A stretch of 64,000 nt of DNA from Chelatococcus caeni. Its GTDB lineage: Bacteria; Pseudomonadota; Alphaproteobacteria; Rhizobiales; Beijerinckiaceae. The stretch spans positions 1,426,001 through 1,490,000 of the forward strand of contig NZ_JACIEN010000001.1 in NCBI RefSeq assembly GCF_014196925.1, read 5' to 3'. Below the pieces are notes generated by a model. It made no database searches. It was not told where the DNA came from and worked only from the letters and a program-made list of their open reading frames with translations. This document shows, in pieces, positions 1 through 8,941 of the stretch. The position numbers and the translations under genes are program-made. Positions within the stretch are counted from its first letter, which is position 1. The number at the start of each line of letters is the position of its first letter.

Positions 1-1098
1 ACGCGCCTCGGCGACCCCCGCAGCGAGCGCCTTCTCGAGCCGCGCGATCAGCCGGTCGATCCAGACCCGGTCGAGATCGCTGTCGACGGCGACGAGCGAG
101 ATGTCGAGCAGGGCGCGCATGGCGAGCAGCGGCCCGGCCAGCGCATCGACGCAGTCGTCCATCCATTCCTCGACCGCGTCGGGATGAGCATTCATCGCCC
201 CTGGCAGGTCGCCGAGGCCGGTCACCTGCGCGCCGCAGTGGCGCAAATGGCGGATGAGGGCATTGAGCGAGGCCCGCGTCAGGAGGATGTCCGTCTGCGG
301 CCCCTGCGGCGCCGACGGCAGCCGGCTCGGCCCGGCGGGCATCACCGCGACGTCGGCGGCATTGCCGGTCTCGCCGCGCAGGTAGTCGCCGCCCATGGCA
401 AGGCCGCCGCCGATGCAGGGCCCGATGAAGAGATAGAGGAAGTTGTCGGCCTCGTGGCCGAGCCCATGGAACAATTCGGCGATGGCCGCCGCGGCGCCGT
501 CGTTCTCCTCCACGGTGGCGAGGCCCGTGGCCCGGGCGAGCTCGCCGGCGAAATCCGTCTCGTCCCACTCGTGCAGCGACGGCACCTCGACGAGGTCGAG
601 CTGCTGCAGCCAGCTGCCGAGATTGTAGGGGCGGCCGATGCCGATGCCGGTGATGCGCTCGCGCATCTCCGGCGTGCAGAAGGCGCGCAATTGCTCCACG
701 TCGCGCTGGACGATGTCGAGCGCCACGGCCGGCGACGGCAGGTCGATGTCGTGGGTGTACTGGGCAAGGAGGTGGCCGCCGAGGTCGACGAGCACCGTCT
801 CGATGCGGCTGCGGTCGAGCCGCACGCCGATGCCGTAGGCTCCCGCCCTGTTGAGGCGCATAATCGTCGCCGGCTGGCCGCGCTGGCCGCGGTGGCGCTT
901 GCCGACGGTCTCCACGAGCCCGAGGGCGTCGAGTTCATCGACGATCTGGCCGACAGCCGTGCTGGTGAGGTCCGCGGCGCGGGCAAGGTCCGCCTTGGAC
1001 GCTTCGCCGAGACGGCGCAGGCAGCGCAAGACGAGACGCTGGTTGTACTGCCGGATCTGCAGGGAATTCGTCCCCTGCCCGGCCCGCATGGCACGCAT
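1..1098 (-). CDS. ROK-family transcriptional regulator, C-terminus cut by window edge
   Basis: The reading frame is open from the ATG at 1098 to the left edge of the window, so the C-terminal end is missing. Residues about 10-75 form a winged helix-turn-helix typical of ROK repressors (leucine-rich helices, then a short wing ending in an RGQPA-type motif). The rest is a ROK sugar-kinase-like fold with a preserved END-like Asn-Asp and a glycine-rich IGGGL stretch. The usual zinc site is absent: the GEIGHMP segment reads ADVAVMP and there is no CxCGxxGC motif downstream. Family members repress sugar uptake or catabolism genes. The sugar cannot be inferred here because the regulated genes lie outside the window. 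An in-frame ATG at 1089 is an alternative start. Confidence 0.85.
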   Translation of the reverse strand, partial: MRAMRAGQGTNSLQIRQYNQRLVLRCLRRLGEASKADLARAADLTSTAVGQIVDELDALGLVETVGKRHRGQRGQPATIMRLNRAGAYGIGVRLDRSRIETVLVDLGGHLLAQYTHDIDLPSPAVALDIVQRDVEQLRAFCTPEMRERITGIGIGRPYNLGSWLQQLDLVEVPSLHEWDETDFAGELARATGLATVEENDGAAAAIAELFHGLGHEADNFLYLFIGPCIGGGLAMGGDYLRGETGNAADVAVMPAGPSRLPSAPQGPQTDILLTRASLNALIRHLRHCGAQVTGLGDLPGAMNAHPDAVEEWMDDCVDALAGPLLAMRALLDISLVAVDSDLDRVWIDRLIARLEKALAAGVAEAR

Positions 1099-1139
1099 GG
1101 CCCGTCCCTGTCGTTCCCCGGCCGCTTTGGCGACCTTTT

Positions 1140-1160
1140 TATAAATCACGTTGACTTATT
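1140..1160. promoter_or_regulatory. Candidate operator of the ROK regulator
   Basis: An AT-rich imperfect inverted repeat lies 42 bases upstream of the ROK start: TATAAATCA, three bases, TGACTTATT, with 7 of 9 arm positions matching. It stands out in otherwise GC-rich DNA. ROK repressors of the NagC/Mlc type bind AT-rich repeats of this general kind and often control themselves. That this is the operator is an inference from position and composition. Confidence 0.4.
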
Positions 1161-1300
1161 AAGGAGCGTTCTGCCGCCGCTGTCAAGTTTGCCGTGCAAG
1201 GATGGTGAGAGCCTCGGGGCGGAATGACCGCACAGGCGATAAAACCTATATATATGACAATGGATTACCATGATATCTTTGCGCCTATGCCCAGTTGGTC

Positions 1301-1383
1301 ATGGCCGGGCTCGTCCCGGCCATCCACGCTTTTGACGCTGCTTAACTTCTCAAGGCGTGGATGCCCGCGACAGGCGCGGGCAT
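1301..1383. repeat. Paired REP-like hairpins (possible mfd terminator)
   Basis: Two hairpins, each with a 9-bp stem and 5-base loop, lie at 1301-1323 (ATGGCCGGG/CCCGGCCAT) and 1361-1383 (ATGCCCGCG/CGCGGGCAT). Just inside them CCACGC (1324-1329) pairs with GCGTGG (1355-1360). The whole can fold into a clover-like structure. It sits 33 bases past the mfd stop codon, where extragenic palindromic repeats are common. It may protect or end the mfd transcript, although no U-tract follows. Confidence 0.6.
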
Positions 1384-1415
1384 GACGGCGACCCGGTTTT
1401 CTGCGGCTGCGAAAA

Positions 1416-4400
1416 TCACGCCGCCTTGCGCTGTTCGGCGATGCGCACGAGGTCGCGCAGCACGCGGGCCGTGCCCTTCAGGCGCGCCTCGGCGCTGTCC
1501 ATGTCCTGGATGAAGACGATGCGCATGTCCGGCCGCACCTTGGCGAGCGTGCCCTCGCCGGCGACATAGGCGATGAGGCCTTCCGGATTGGCGAAGGAAT
1601 TGTCGCGGAAGGCGACGATGAGGCCCTTCGGCCCGGCCTCGACCTTCTCGACATTGGCGCGCCGGCACAGGGCCTTGATGGCGACGAGCTTGAGGAGCTG
1701 GTCCACCTCTTCCGGCAGCGGGCCGAAGCGGTCGATGAGTTCGGCGCCGAAGGCATCGATCTCGTCGTCGCGCTCCAGCGTCGACAGGCGCTTGTAGAGG
1801 CCGAGGCGCAGCTGCAGGTCGGGCACGTAGCCCTCCGGGATCATCACCGGCGTGCCGATGGTGATCGACGGCGACCATTGCTCCTCGGCCTCCTCGTCGG
1901 TGACACCGGCCTTGAGCTGGGCCACCGCCTCCTCCAGCATCTGCTGGTAGAGTTCGTAGCCGACCTCCTTGATGTGGCCGGACTGCTCCTCGCCGAGGAG
2001 GTTGCCCGCGCCGCGGATGTCGAGGTCGTGGCTGGCGAGCTGGAAGCCGGCCCCGAGCGTGTCGAGCGACTGCAGCACCTTGAGCCGGCGCTCGGCCGTC
2101 ACGGTGAGCGTGCGGTTGGCCGGCACGGTGAAGAGCGCATAGGCGCGCGTCTTCGAGCGGCCGACGCGCCCGCGCAGCTGATAGAGCTGGGCAAGGCCGA
2201 ACATGTCCGCCCGGTGAACGATGAGCGTGTTGGCGCGGGGGATGTCGAGGCCCGATTCGACGATGGTCGTCGACAGGAGGATGTCGAACTTGCCCTCGTA
2301 GAAGGCCGTCATGGCGTCTTCGAGCTGGCCGGCCGGCATCTGCCCGTGGGCGACGACGACGCGCGCCTCCGGCACCTCGGCGTCGAGGAAGGCCTTGACC
2401 TCGGCGAGGTCCTCGATGCGCGGGCAGACGTAGAAGGCCTGGCCGCCGCGGTAGCGCTCGCGCAGCAGCGCCTCGCGCACGACGAGCGGATCGAAGGGCG
2501 TGATGAAGGTGCGCACGGCGAGACGATCGACCGGCGGCGTCGCGATGAGCGACAGTTCGCGCACGCCGGTGAGCGCGAGTTGCAGCGTGCGCGGAATGGG
2601 CGTCGCCGACAGGGTCAGCACGTGCACCTCGGCGCGCAGCTCCTTCAGTCGCTCCTTGTGGGCGACGCCGAAGTGCTGCTCCTCGTCGACGATGATGAGG
2701 CCGAGGTCCTTGAAGCGGATGGCCTTGCCGAGCAGGGCATGGGTGCCGACGACGATGTCGACGGTGCCGTCGGTGAGCCCCTCCTTCACCTTCTTCATCT
2801 CGCCCGCCGCGACGAAGCGCGACGCCTGGGCGATACGGACCGGCAGCCCCTGGAAGCGCTCGGCGAAGGCCTTGTAGTGCTGGCGCGCCAGCAGCGTCGT
2901 CGGCACGACGACCGCCACCTGGCGGCCCGACAGGGCGACCGCGAAGGCCGCGCGCAGCGCCACCTCCGTCTTGCCGAAGCCGACGTCGCCGCAGATGAGC
3001 CGGTCCATGGGCCGACCGGCGGCGAGGTCGTCGAGCACGGCGTCGATGGCGTTCTGCTGGTCTTCCGTCTCATCGTAGGGGAAGCGCGCCGAGAACTCGT
3101 CGTAGAGCCCTTCCGGCGGCTGGATGCGCGGCGCCTCCTTGAGGGCCCGCGCGGCCGCGATCTTGATCAGCGCCCCGGCCATCTCGCGGATGCGCTGCTT
3201 GAGCTTGGCCTTGCGCGCCTGCCAGGCGGCACCGCCGAGCTTGTCGAGCACCGCCTCCGTGTCCTCCGAGCCGTAGCGCGACAGGAGCTCGATGTTCTCC
3301 ACCGGCAGGAACAGCTTGTCGCCGCCGGCATAGTGCAGCTCGAGGCAGTCGTGCGGCGCTCCAGCCGCGTCGATGGTCTTCAGCCCGACGAAGCGGCCGA
3401 TGCCGTGGTTGACGTGCACCACGAGATCGCCGGCCGTGAGGCTCGACACCTCGGCGATGAAGTCCTGCGCGCGCTTGGCCTTGCGCTTGGCGCGCACGAG
3501 ACGGTCGCCGAGGATGTCCTGCTCGCCGACGATGGCGAGGTCATCGGTCTCGAAGCCGTGCTCCAGCCCCCAGACGACGAGCGCCGCCTCGTTGCGGGCG
3601 AGCGCCGAGACATGGGCGAGACGCGAAATCGGCTTCGCCTGCGTCAGGCCATGGTCGGCAAGCACATGGCCGAGGCGCTCGCGCGAGCCCTCCGACCAGG
3701 CGGCGAGCACCACATGCTTGCCCGCCTTCTGCAACTCGCGCACGTGGCGCACGGCGACGTCGAAGACGTTCGCCGTCTCGTCCGCCCGCTCGGCGGCGAA
3801 GCTGCGCCCCTGCCGGCCGCCGACATCGACCACGAGCCGTCCGCTCGTCTCCGGCTGGGCAAAGGGCGTCAGGCGGACAATCGCTTCTTTTCCAACCTGT
3901 TCCGCCCATTCGCTCGCACCGAGATAGAGCGCGTCCGGCGGCAGCGGCTTGTAGGGCGCACCGCCGACGACCGGCTGGTCGAGGGCGGCCTTGCGGGCAT
4001 CGTAATAATCGGCGATCTGCGCGAGACGCTCGCCCGCCGCGTCATCGGCGAGCGCGTCGAAGACGAAGGGCACGCCCGGCAGATAGGTGAACAGCGTGTC
4101 GAGGTGGTCGTGGAACAGCGGCAGCCAGTGCTCGACGCCGGGATGGCGCCGCCCCTCGCTCACCGCCTCGTAGAGCGTGTCGTCCCGCGTCGCCGTGCCG
4201 AAGGCCGCCACATAGCCCTGGCGGAAGCGGCGCATGGTCTCGGTGGTGAGCTGCAGTTCGCTCATCGGCACGAGGTCGAGCGCGCGCAGCTGGTGCGTCG
4301 TTCGCTGCGTCTCGGGATCGAAGGCCCGGATCGATTCGAGCGTGTCGCCGAAGAAATCGAGGCGCAGCGGCTCCGGCATGCCCGGGGCATAAAGGTCGAC

Positions 4401-4937
4401 GATGCCGCCGCGCACCGCATATTCGCCCGTGTCACGCACGGTGCCGGTGCGCAGGAAGCCATTGACCTCGAGCCAGCTGACGAGCGCCTCCATGTCCATG
4501 ACATTGCCGGGCGCGGCCGAGAGCGTCTCGGTGGCGATGCGGGCGATGGGCGGCACGCGCTGCAGGATGGCGTTGACTGTCGTGAGCAGGATGCGCGGCT
4601 TGTCCTCTCCCGCCCGCGTGCGGGCGAGCCGGGCGAGCGTCGTCATGCGCCGCGCGGTCACGGCGGCGTTGGGCGACACCCGGTCGTAGGGCTGGCAGTC
4701 CCAGGCGGGAAAGGAAAGGACATCGATCTCCGGCGCAACGAACGACAGCGCCGTCTCCATCGCCGCCATGCGCTGGCCGTCGCGGGCCACGTGCACGAGC
4801 GTCGCCGCCTTCTCCTCGCCTTTGGCGAGGGCGCGTGCGAGATCGGCCGCGACGATGGCGTCGAGCCCGTCGGGCACGCTCGCGACGGTGAGGCTTTCGG
4901 CCCGCTTCAGGGCCTCGATGGCGCGTTTGAGCTGCAT
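1416..4937 (-). CDS. mfd: Transcription-repair coupling factor Mfd
   Basis: This 1173-residue protein matches full-length Mfd (about 1150 residues in enterobacteria). Mfd binds RNA polymerase stalled at DNA damage, pushes it off the template and recruits UvrA. The N-terminal third is the UvrB-like module. The CarD-like polymerase-interaction domain (motifs GDLVVHVNHGIGRF and LEL.YAGGDKLFLPVE) is mid-protein. The RecG-like motor follows, with Walker A GDVGFGKT, the DEEQHFG box and the QLRGRVGR helicase motif VI. The C-terminal TRCF domain is complete. It starts at the ATG at 4937, 69 bases downstream of sdhE, and the two may be co-transcribed. Long open frames on the opposite strand here are composition artefacts. 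Confidence 0.98.
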   Translation of the reverse strand: MQLKRAIEALKRAESLTVASVPDGLDAIVAADLARALAKGEEKAATLVHVARDGQRMAAMETALSFVAPEIDVLSFPAWDCQPYDRVSPNAAVTARRMTTLARLARTRAGEDKPRILLTTVNAILQRVPPIARIATETLSAAPGNVMDMEALVSWLEVNGFLRTGTVRDTGEYAVRGGIVDLYAPGMPEPLRLDFFGDTLESIRAFDPETQRTTHQLRALDLVPMSELQLTTETMRRFRQGYVAAFGTATRDDTLYEAVSEGRRHPGVEHWLPLFHDHLDTLFTYLPGVPFVFDALADDAAGERLAQIADYYDARKAALDQPVVGGAPYKPLPPDALYLGASEWAEQVGKEAIVRLTPFAQPETSGRLVVDVGGRQGRSFAAERADETANVFDVAVRHVRELQKAGKHVVLAAWSEGSRERLGHVLADHGLTQAKPISRLAHVSALARNEAALVVWGLEHGFETDDLAIVGEQDILGDRLVRAKRKAKRAQDFIAEVSSLTAGDLVVHVNHGIGRFVGLKTIDAAGAPHDCLELHYAGGDKLFLPVENIELLSRYGSEDTEAVLDKLGGAAWQARKAKLKQRIREMAGALIKIAAARALKEAPRIQPPEGLYDEFSARFPYDETEDQQNAIDAVLDDLAAGRPMDRLICGDVGFGKTEVALRAAFAVALSGRQVAVVVPTTLLARQHYKAFAERFQGLPVRIAQASRFVAAGEMKKVKEGLTDGTVDIVVGTHALLGKAIRFKDLGLIIVDEEQHFGVAHKERLKELRAEVHVLTLSATPIPRTLQLALTGVRELSLIATPPVDRLAVRTFITPFDPLVVREALLRERYRGGQAFYVCPRIEDLAEVKAFLDAEVPEARVVVAHGQMPAGQLEDAMTAFYEGKFDILLSTTIVESGLDIPRANTLIVHRADMFGLAQLYQLRGRVGRSKTRAYALFTVPANRTLTVTAERRLKVLQSLDTLGAGFQLASHDLDIRGAGNLLGEEQSGHIKEVGYELYQQMLEEAVAQLKAGVTDEEAEEQWSPSITIGTPVMIPEGYVPDLQLRLGLYKRLSTLERDDEIDAFGAELIDRFGPLPEEVDQLLKLVAIKALCRRANVEKVEAGPKGLIVAFRDNSFANPEGLIAYVAGEGTLAKVRPDMRIVFIQDMDSAEARLKGTARVLRDLVRIAEQRKAA

Positions 4938-5006
4938 GGCATTCTTGGATGATGGATGTGTCTGCCGGCTGTCCGAAGCAGCCGGGGCGCCGCAAGTTCC
5001 CGGGCG

Positions 5007-5303
5007 TTACGATCGGGCGGGCGCGCCGTCGGCGTGGAAGTCCCGCATGCGGCGGAAGAGCGGCGTGTCGTAGGCTGCCGGCACCGGCTCGCTGCCGCTG
5101 ATCCAGGAGAAGAGGTCCTTGTCGATGAGCTCGATCAGCCGCTCGAACTCGGCGATCTCCCCTTCGTCCAGCTCCGCCACATGGGCATCGGCGAAGCGGC
5201 CCATGATGAGGTCCATCTCGCGCATGCCGCGATGCCAGGCGCGATAGAGGATGCGCCGCCGGCGCATGGCGAGGTCGCTGTCGTCCGGCTGGTTGTCGTT
5301 CAC
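5007..5303 (-). CDS. sdhE: FAD assembly factor SdhE
   Basis: A 98-residue protein of the SdhE/Sdh5 (DUF339) family, which promotes covalent attachment of FAD to the SdhA subunit of succinate dehydrogenase. The family signature RGxxE is present as RGMRE at residues 25-29, followed by the acidic stretch and the conserved W.SG segment near residue 67. It sits directly upstream of mfd on the same strand and is divergent from recG, an arrangement common in Hyphomicrobiales. The start at 5303 gives the usual family length. Confidence 0.93.
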   Translation of the reverse strand: MNDNQPDDSDLAMRRRRILYRAWHRGMREMDLIMGRFADAHVAELDEGEIAEFERLIELIDKDLFSWISGSEPVPAAYDTPLFRRMRDFHADGAPARS

Positions 5304-5429
5304 GGTTTGTCTCCTTCGCGGCCGAACACGCGAGAGTCGTCGCGCCGGGCTTGGGCGGGTATATAGCGCCCGACAGGATGTCTGTCAGCCCGCCCGCGAT
5401 TCCCTTTCGAGCCTCGAGCAGCTCCAGCG

Positions 5430-7535
5430 ATGCGCCCCTCGCCCCTCGATCCGCTCTTCGCCGAAGTGACCTCGCTGCCCGGCGTCGGCCCGCGCATGAG
5501 GCTCCTGTTCGACAGGCTCATCGGCGAGCCGGGCAAGTCCGCCCGCGTGCTCGACCTGCTCTTCCACCTGCCCCATGGCGCCGTCGACCGGCGTGCGCGC
5601 CCGACGGTGGCCGAAGCCGTGCCCGGCGAGATCGTCACGCTCACCGTCCGCGTCGCCTCGCATCATCCCTCGCCGCCCGGCCGCTCGCGCGCGCCCTATC
5701 GCGTCGTCGTGGAGGACGAGACGGGCGACGTCACCCTCGTCTTCTTCAACGCCGACCGGCGGCGCCTCGACAAGCTGCTGCCCATCGGCGAGGAGCGGTT
5801 CGTCTCCGGCAAGATCGAGCTGTGGGACGGGCGGCGCCAGATGGTCCACCCCGACCGCGTCGTCGATGCCGCCGGCCTTGCCGACATGCCGGTGGTGGAG
5901 CCGACCTACGGCCTCACCGAGGGGCTGACGGCGCGCTATGTGAACCGCATCGCCCGCGCCGCCCTGGCCCGCGTGCCGGAACTGCCCGAGTGGCAGAAGG
6001 AGAGCTGGCTGGCGCGCAACGATTTTCCCGATTTCCGCACCGCGCTCGAGCGCCTGCACGCGCCGCAGGACATGGCCGCCTTCGCCCCGGACAGTGCTGC
6101 CCGCCGCCGCCTCGCCTATGACGAGCTGCTCGCGACCCAGCTCGCCCTCGCGCTCCTGCGCAAGAGCCTGCGCCGTGCGCCGGGACGGGAGAACGTCGGC
6201 GACGGCCGCCTCGTCGCCCGCCTGCGCGAGGTCCTGCCCTTCGCCCTCACCGGCTCCCAGGAACAGGCGGTGGCCGACATCCGCCGCGACCTCGCCGCGC
6301 CGCAGCGCATGCTGCGCCTCTTGCAGGGCGACGTCGGCTCCGGCAAGACGGCGGTGGCGCTGATGGCCATGGCGAGCGCCGTCGAGGCCGGCCGGCAGGC
6401 GGCGATGATGGCGCCGACGGAGATCCTCGCCCGCCAGCATTTCGAGCGCCTCGCGCCGCTCGCCGAAGCCGCCGGCCTGCGGCTCGGCCTCCTCACCGGC
6501 CGCGACAAGGGCGCCGAACGGCGCCGCACACTCGCGGCGCTTGCCGATGGCGGCCTCGACATCGTGGTCGGCACCCATGCGCTGTTCCAGGAAGACGTCG
6601 CCTTCCACGACCTTGGCCTTGCCGTCGTCGACGAACAGCACCGCTTCGGCGTGCACCAGCGCTTCGCCCTCGGCGCCAAGGGCGCGGCCGTCGACGTGCT
6701 CGTCATGACGGCGACCCCCATCCCGCGCACCCTGGTGCTCACCTATTTCGGCGACATGGACGTGTCGGTCCTCAAGGAGAAGCCGGCCGGCCGCAAGCCG
6801 ATCGACACCCGCACCGTGCCGCTGGAGCGGCTCGACGAGGTGGTGGGCGCGACCGGCCGGGCGATCCGCGGCGGCGCGCGCGTTTATTGGGTCTGCCCGC
6901 TCGTCGCCGAATCGGAGACGCTCGACGTCGCGGCGGCAGAGGAGCGCTACGCGAGCCTCGTCTCGGTCTTCGGGAGCGAGGCCGTCGGCCTCCTGCACGG
7001 CAAGATGCCGGGGCGGGAGAAGGACGCCGTCATGGCGCGCTTCGCGGCGGGAGACCTCAAGATCCTCGTCGCCACCACGGTCATCGAGGTCGGCGTCGAC
7101 GTGCCCGAGGCGACCGTCATGGTCATCGAGCACGCGGAGCGATTCGGCCTCGCCCAGCTGCACCAGCTGCGCGGGCGCATCGGCCGCGGGGCGGCCGCCT
7201 CCACCTGCCTTCTCCTCTACAAGGCGCCGCCCGGCCCGGTGGCCGAGGCGCGCCTCAGGATCATGCGCGAGACGGAGGACGGCTTCCGCATCGCCGAGGA
7301 GGACCTGAAGCTGCGCGGCGAGGGCGAGATCCTCGGCACGCGCCAGTCCGGCGCTCCCGACTTCCGCCTGGTGCGCACCGAGACCGATGCGGACCTCATC
7401 GCCGCCGCCCGCGACGATGCCCGGCTCGTCATCGAGCGCGATCCCAGGCTCGCGGGCCCGCGCGGCGAGGCGCTGAAGCTGCTGCTCTATCTCTTCGAGC
7501 GCGACGAGGCCATCCGCCTGCTGCGCGCCGGCTGA
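5430..7535 (+). CDS. recG: ATP-dependent DNA helicase RecG
   Basis: This 701-residue protein is the branch-migration helicase that remodels stalled replication forks and Holliday junctions. The N-terminal wedge/OB domain covers about residues 1-250 and includes the LPGVG helix-hairpin-like start. The superfamily 2 motor follows, with Walker A GDVGSGKT, motif II DEQHRFG, the TATPIPRTL motif and QLRGRIGRG motif VI. Length agrees with the family. It is divergent from sdhE (126-base gap) and convergent with the DUF502 gene, whose stop codon is only a few bases away. Confidence 0.98.
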   Translation: MRPSPLDPLFAEVTSLPGVGPRMRLLFDRLIGEPGKSARVLDLLFHLPHGAVDRRARPTVAEAVPGEIVTLTVRVASHHPSPPGRSRAPYRVVVEDETGDVTLVFFNADRRRLDKLLPIGEERFVSGKIELWDGRRQMVHPDRVVDAAGLADMPVVEPTYGLTEGLTARYVNRIARAALARVPELPEWQKESWLARNDFPDFRTALERLHAPQDMAAFAPDSAARRRLAYDELLATQLALALLRKSLRRAPGRENVGDGRLVARLREVLPFALTGSQEQAVADIRRDLAAPQRMLRLLQGDVGSGKTAVALMAMASAVEAGRQAAMMAPTEILARQHFERLAPLAEAAGLRLGLLTGRDKGAERRRTLAALADGGLDIVVGTHALFQEDVAFHDLGLAVVDEQHRFGVHQRFALGAKGAAVDVLVMTATPIPRTLVLTYFGDMDVSVLKEKPAGRKPIDTRTVPLERLDEVVGATGRAIRGGARVYWVCPLVAESETLDVAAAEERYASLVSVFGSEAVGLLHGKMPGREKDAVMARFAAGDLKILVATTVIEVGVDVPEATVMVIEHAERFGLAQLHQLRGRIGRGAAASTCLLLYKAPPGPVAEARLRIMRETEDGFRIAEEDLKLRGEGEILGTRQSGAPDFRLVRTETDADLIAAARDDARLVIERDPRLAGPRGEALKLLLYLFERDEAIRLLRAG

Positions 7536-7537
7536 GC

Positions 7538-8317
7538 TTACGGCTGCGCCGGCTCCAGCCCCTTGCGCTTGCGCGCCGGCAGCGCCTTCGCCGGCGCCGG
7601 CTTCGAACTGTCCGGCTGGATGACACCGCCGGACATGATGAGCTTCGCCGCCTCCTCCACCGTCATGGAGACCTCGATGACGTCCTTGCGCGGCAGGTAG
7701 AAGAAGAAGCCCGTCGTCGGGTTGGGCGTGCACGGCATGAAGACGCCGACATAGTCACCGGCATCCGGCAGCCGCTCGGCGATGGTCCTGGCCGGCGGCG
7801 TCGACAGGAAGGCGATCGACCACACCTCGCGCGAGGGATAGGGGATGAGCACCACCGAGCGGAAGGAGGTGCCCTGCTCCGAGAACACCGTCTCGAAGAC
7901 CTGCTTCACGCCCTTGTACAGGCTGCGCACCACGGGCATGCGCGCCAGGATGCGTTCGCCGAAATTGAGCAGCGAGCGCCCGACGAGATTGGCCGTCAGG
8001 AAGCCGAGCAGGGTCAGGCCGATGAAGGCCACGACGAGGCCGAAGCCCGGGATGGCGAAGGGCAGATAGGTGTCCGGCAGGTAGGCCGCGGGGATGAGCG
8101 GCTTCACCCAGCCGTCGATGAGGCTGATGATCCAGGTGACGATATAGGCCGTGATGGCGAGCGGCCCGGCGACGACCACGCCGGTCAGGAAATAGTTGCG
8201 CAACCGGGAGCCGGCCGTGTGCGGCCGGACGGCCGACGCGGCGGCCACCTCCTGAGCGATCTGATGCGCCGTCGGGACGAACCTTTCGTCCTCCGGCTGC
8301 TTCTGCCTGTCATCCAT
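7538..8317 (-). CDS. DUF502 family membrane protein
   Basis: The protein is about 259 residues from the ATG at 8317; an upstream in-frame start at 8368 would add 17 residues. It has a hydrophilic N-terminus, then two predicted membrane segments (after a YFLTG motif, and around a GFGLV...GLTLLGF stretch), then a soluble beta-rich domain with the NPTTGFFF motif. These are hallmarks of DUF502, a family of unknown function widespread in bacteria and plants. The C-terminus is lysine- and proline-rich. It abuts recG tail to tail. Function is not known. Confidence 0.85.
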   Translation of the reverse strand: MDDRQKQPEDERFVPTAHQIAQEVAAASAVRPHTAGSRLRNYFLTGVVVAGPLAITAYIVTWIISLIDGWVKPLIPAAYLPDTYLPFAIPGFGLVVAFIGLTLLGFLTANLVGRSLLNFGERILARMPVVRSLYKGVKQVFETVFSEQGTSFRSVVLIPYPSREVWSIAFLSTPPARTIAERLPDAGDYVGVFMPCTPNPTTGFFFYLPRKDVIEVSMTVEEAAKLIMSGGVIQPDSSKPAPAKALPARKRKGLEPAQP

Positions 8318-8470
8318 GCGATACAACCTGTTCCATGAGGCTTGCCGGGGCGTGTCATGCAGCCGCATCCCCGCCGCGAGGCCCTTTCACAATTGATGGG
8401 GCTTTGCCATTTTCCTTGCAAGCACGCCGATCATCGCAGGCATTTCGGACAGATCGAATCGGAACGGCAC

Positions 8471-8917
8471 GTGGAAGGCAGGAGGACCGATCAGGATCGC
8501 CACGGCGGCGCAACCGACGCAGGGCGGCGGATTGCGACCCGCTCGCCGGCTGCGCGCCTCATCTATCTCGGCCTCGGCTGCCTCTTCGTACCGGTCGGAG
8601 CCATCGGCCTCGTCATGCCGCTCCTACCGGGCACGGTCTTCCTCATTCTCGCGGCGGCATGCTTTGCCCGGTCCTCGCCGCGTTTCGAGCAATGGCTGCT
8701 CGAGCACCGCTATCTCGGGCCGTCCGTCCGCGCCTGGCGCGCCAACGGCTCCATCCCCCGCCGTGTGAAGTGGATCGCCTGCATCAGCCTCGTCGTCAGC
8801 TACGGCATCGTGCTGGCCTCGGCCGCGCCGATGGTGGGCCGCATCGCGGCCGCCGCCTGCTTCATCGCGGTGGCGGCCTATATCATCACGCGGCCTGAGC
8901 CTGTCGCGGAATTGTGA
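8471..8917 (+). CDS. DUF454 (YbaN) family inner-membrane protein
   Basis: The conserved core starts with an L.YLGLG segment and contains the GLVMPLLPGTVFLILAA membrane motif, a short S.R...WL segment and a second hydrophobic helix pair near the C-terminus. This is the YbaN/DUF454 pattern. The frame is open from 8342, but that stretch is arginine/histidine-rich and unlike the family, so I prefer the GTG at 8471, giving 148 residues. It is convergent with glmS. The family has no firmly assigned function. Confidence 0.75.
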   Translation: MEGRRTDQDRHGGATDAGRRIATRSPAARLIYLGLGCLFVPVGAIGLVMPLLPGTVFLILAAACFARSSPRFEQWLLEHRYLGPSVRAWRANGSIPRRVKWIACISLVVSYGIVLASAAPMVGRIAAAACFIAVAAYIITRPEPVAEL

Positions 8918-8941
8918 GCGGCGGGCGGCCGCCCACCGGCC

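Larger units (their letters stand above)
1099..1415. other. Intergenic region between the ROK gene and mfd
   Basis: This 317-base gap holds the AT-rich candidate operator near the ROK start and the paired palindromes near the mfd end. A short AT-rich patch at about 1240-1275 is also present. No coding potential is seen. Confidence 0.6.

Noticed and set aside
1878-4952. 1024-codon open frame on the plus strand opposite mfd
   Set aside because: It mirrors the codon structure of mfd, has no recognisable domain and is rich in Arg/Asp/Ala typical of antisense frames in GC-rich genomes.
5385-7733. 782-codon open frame opposite recG
   Set aside because: No family features and complete overlap with recG.
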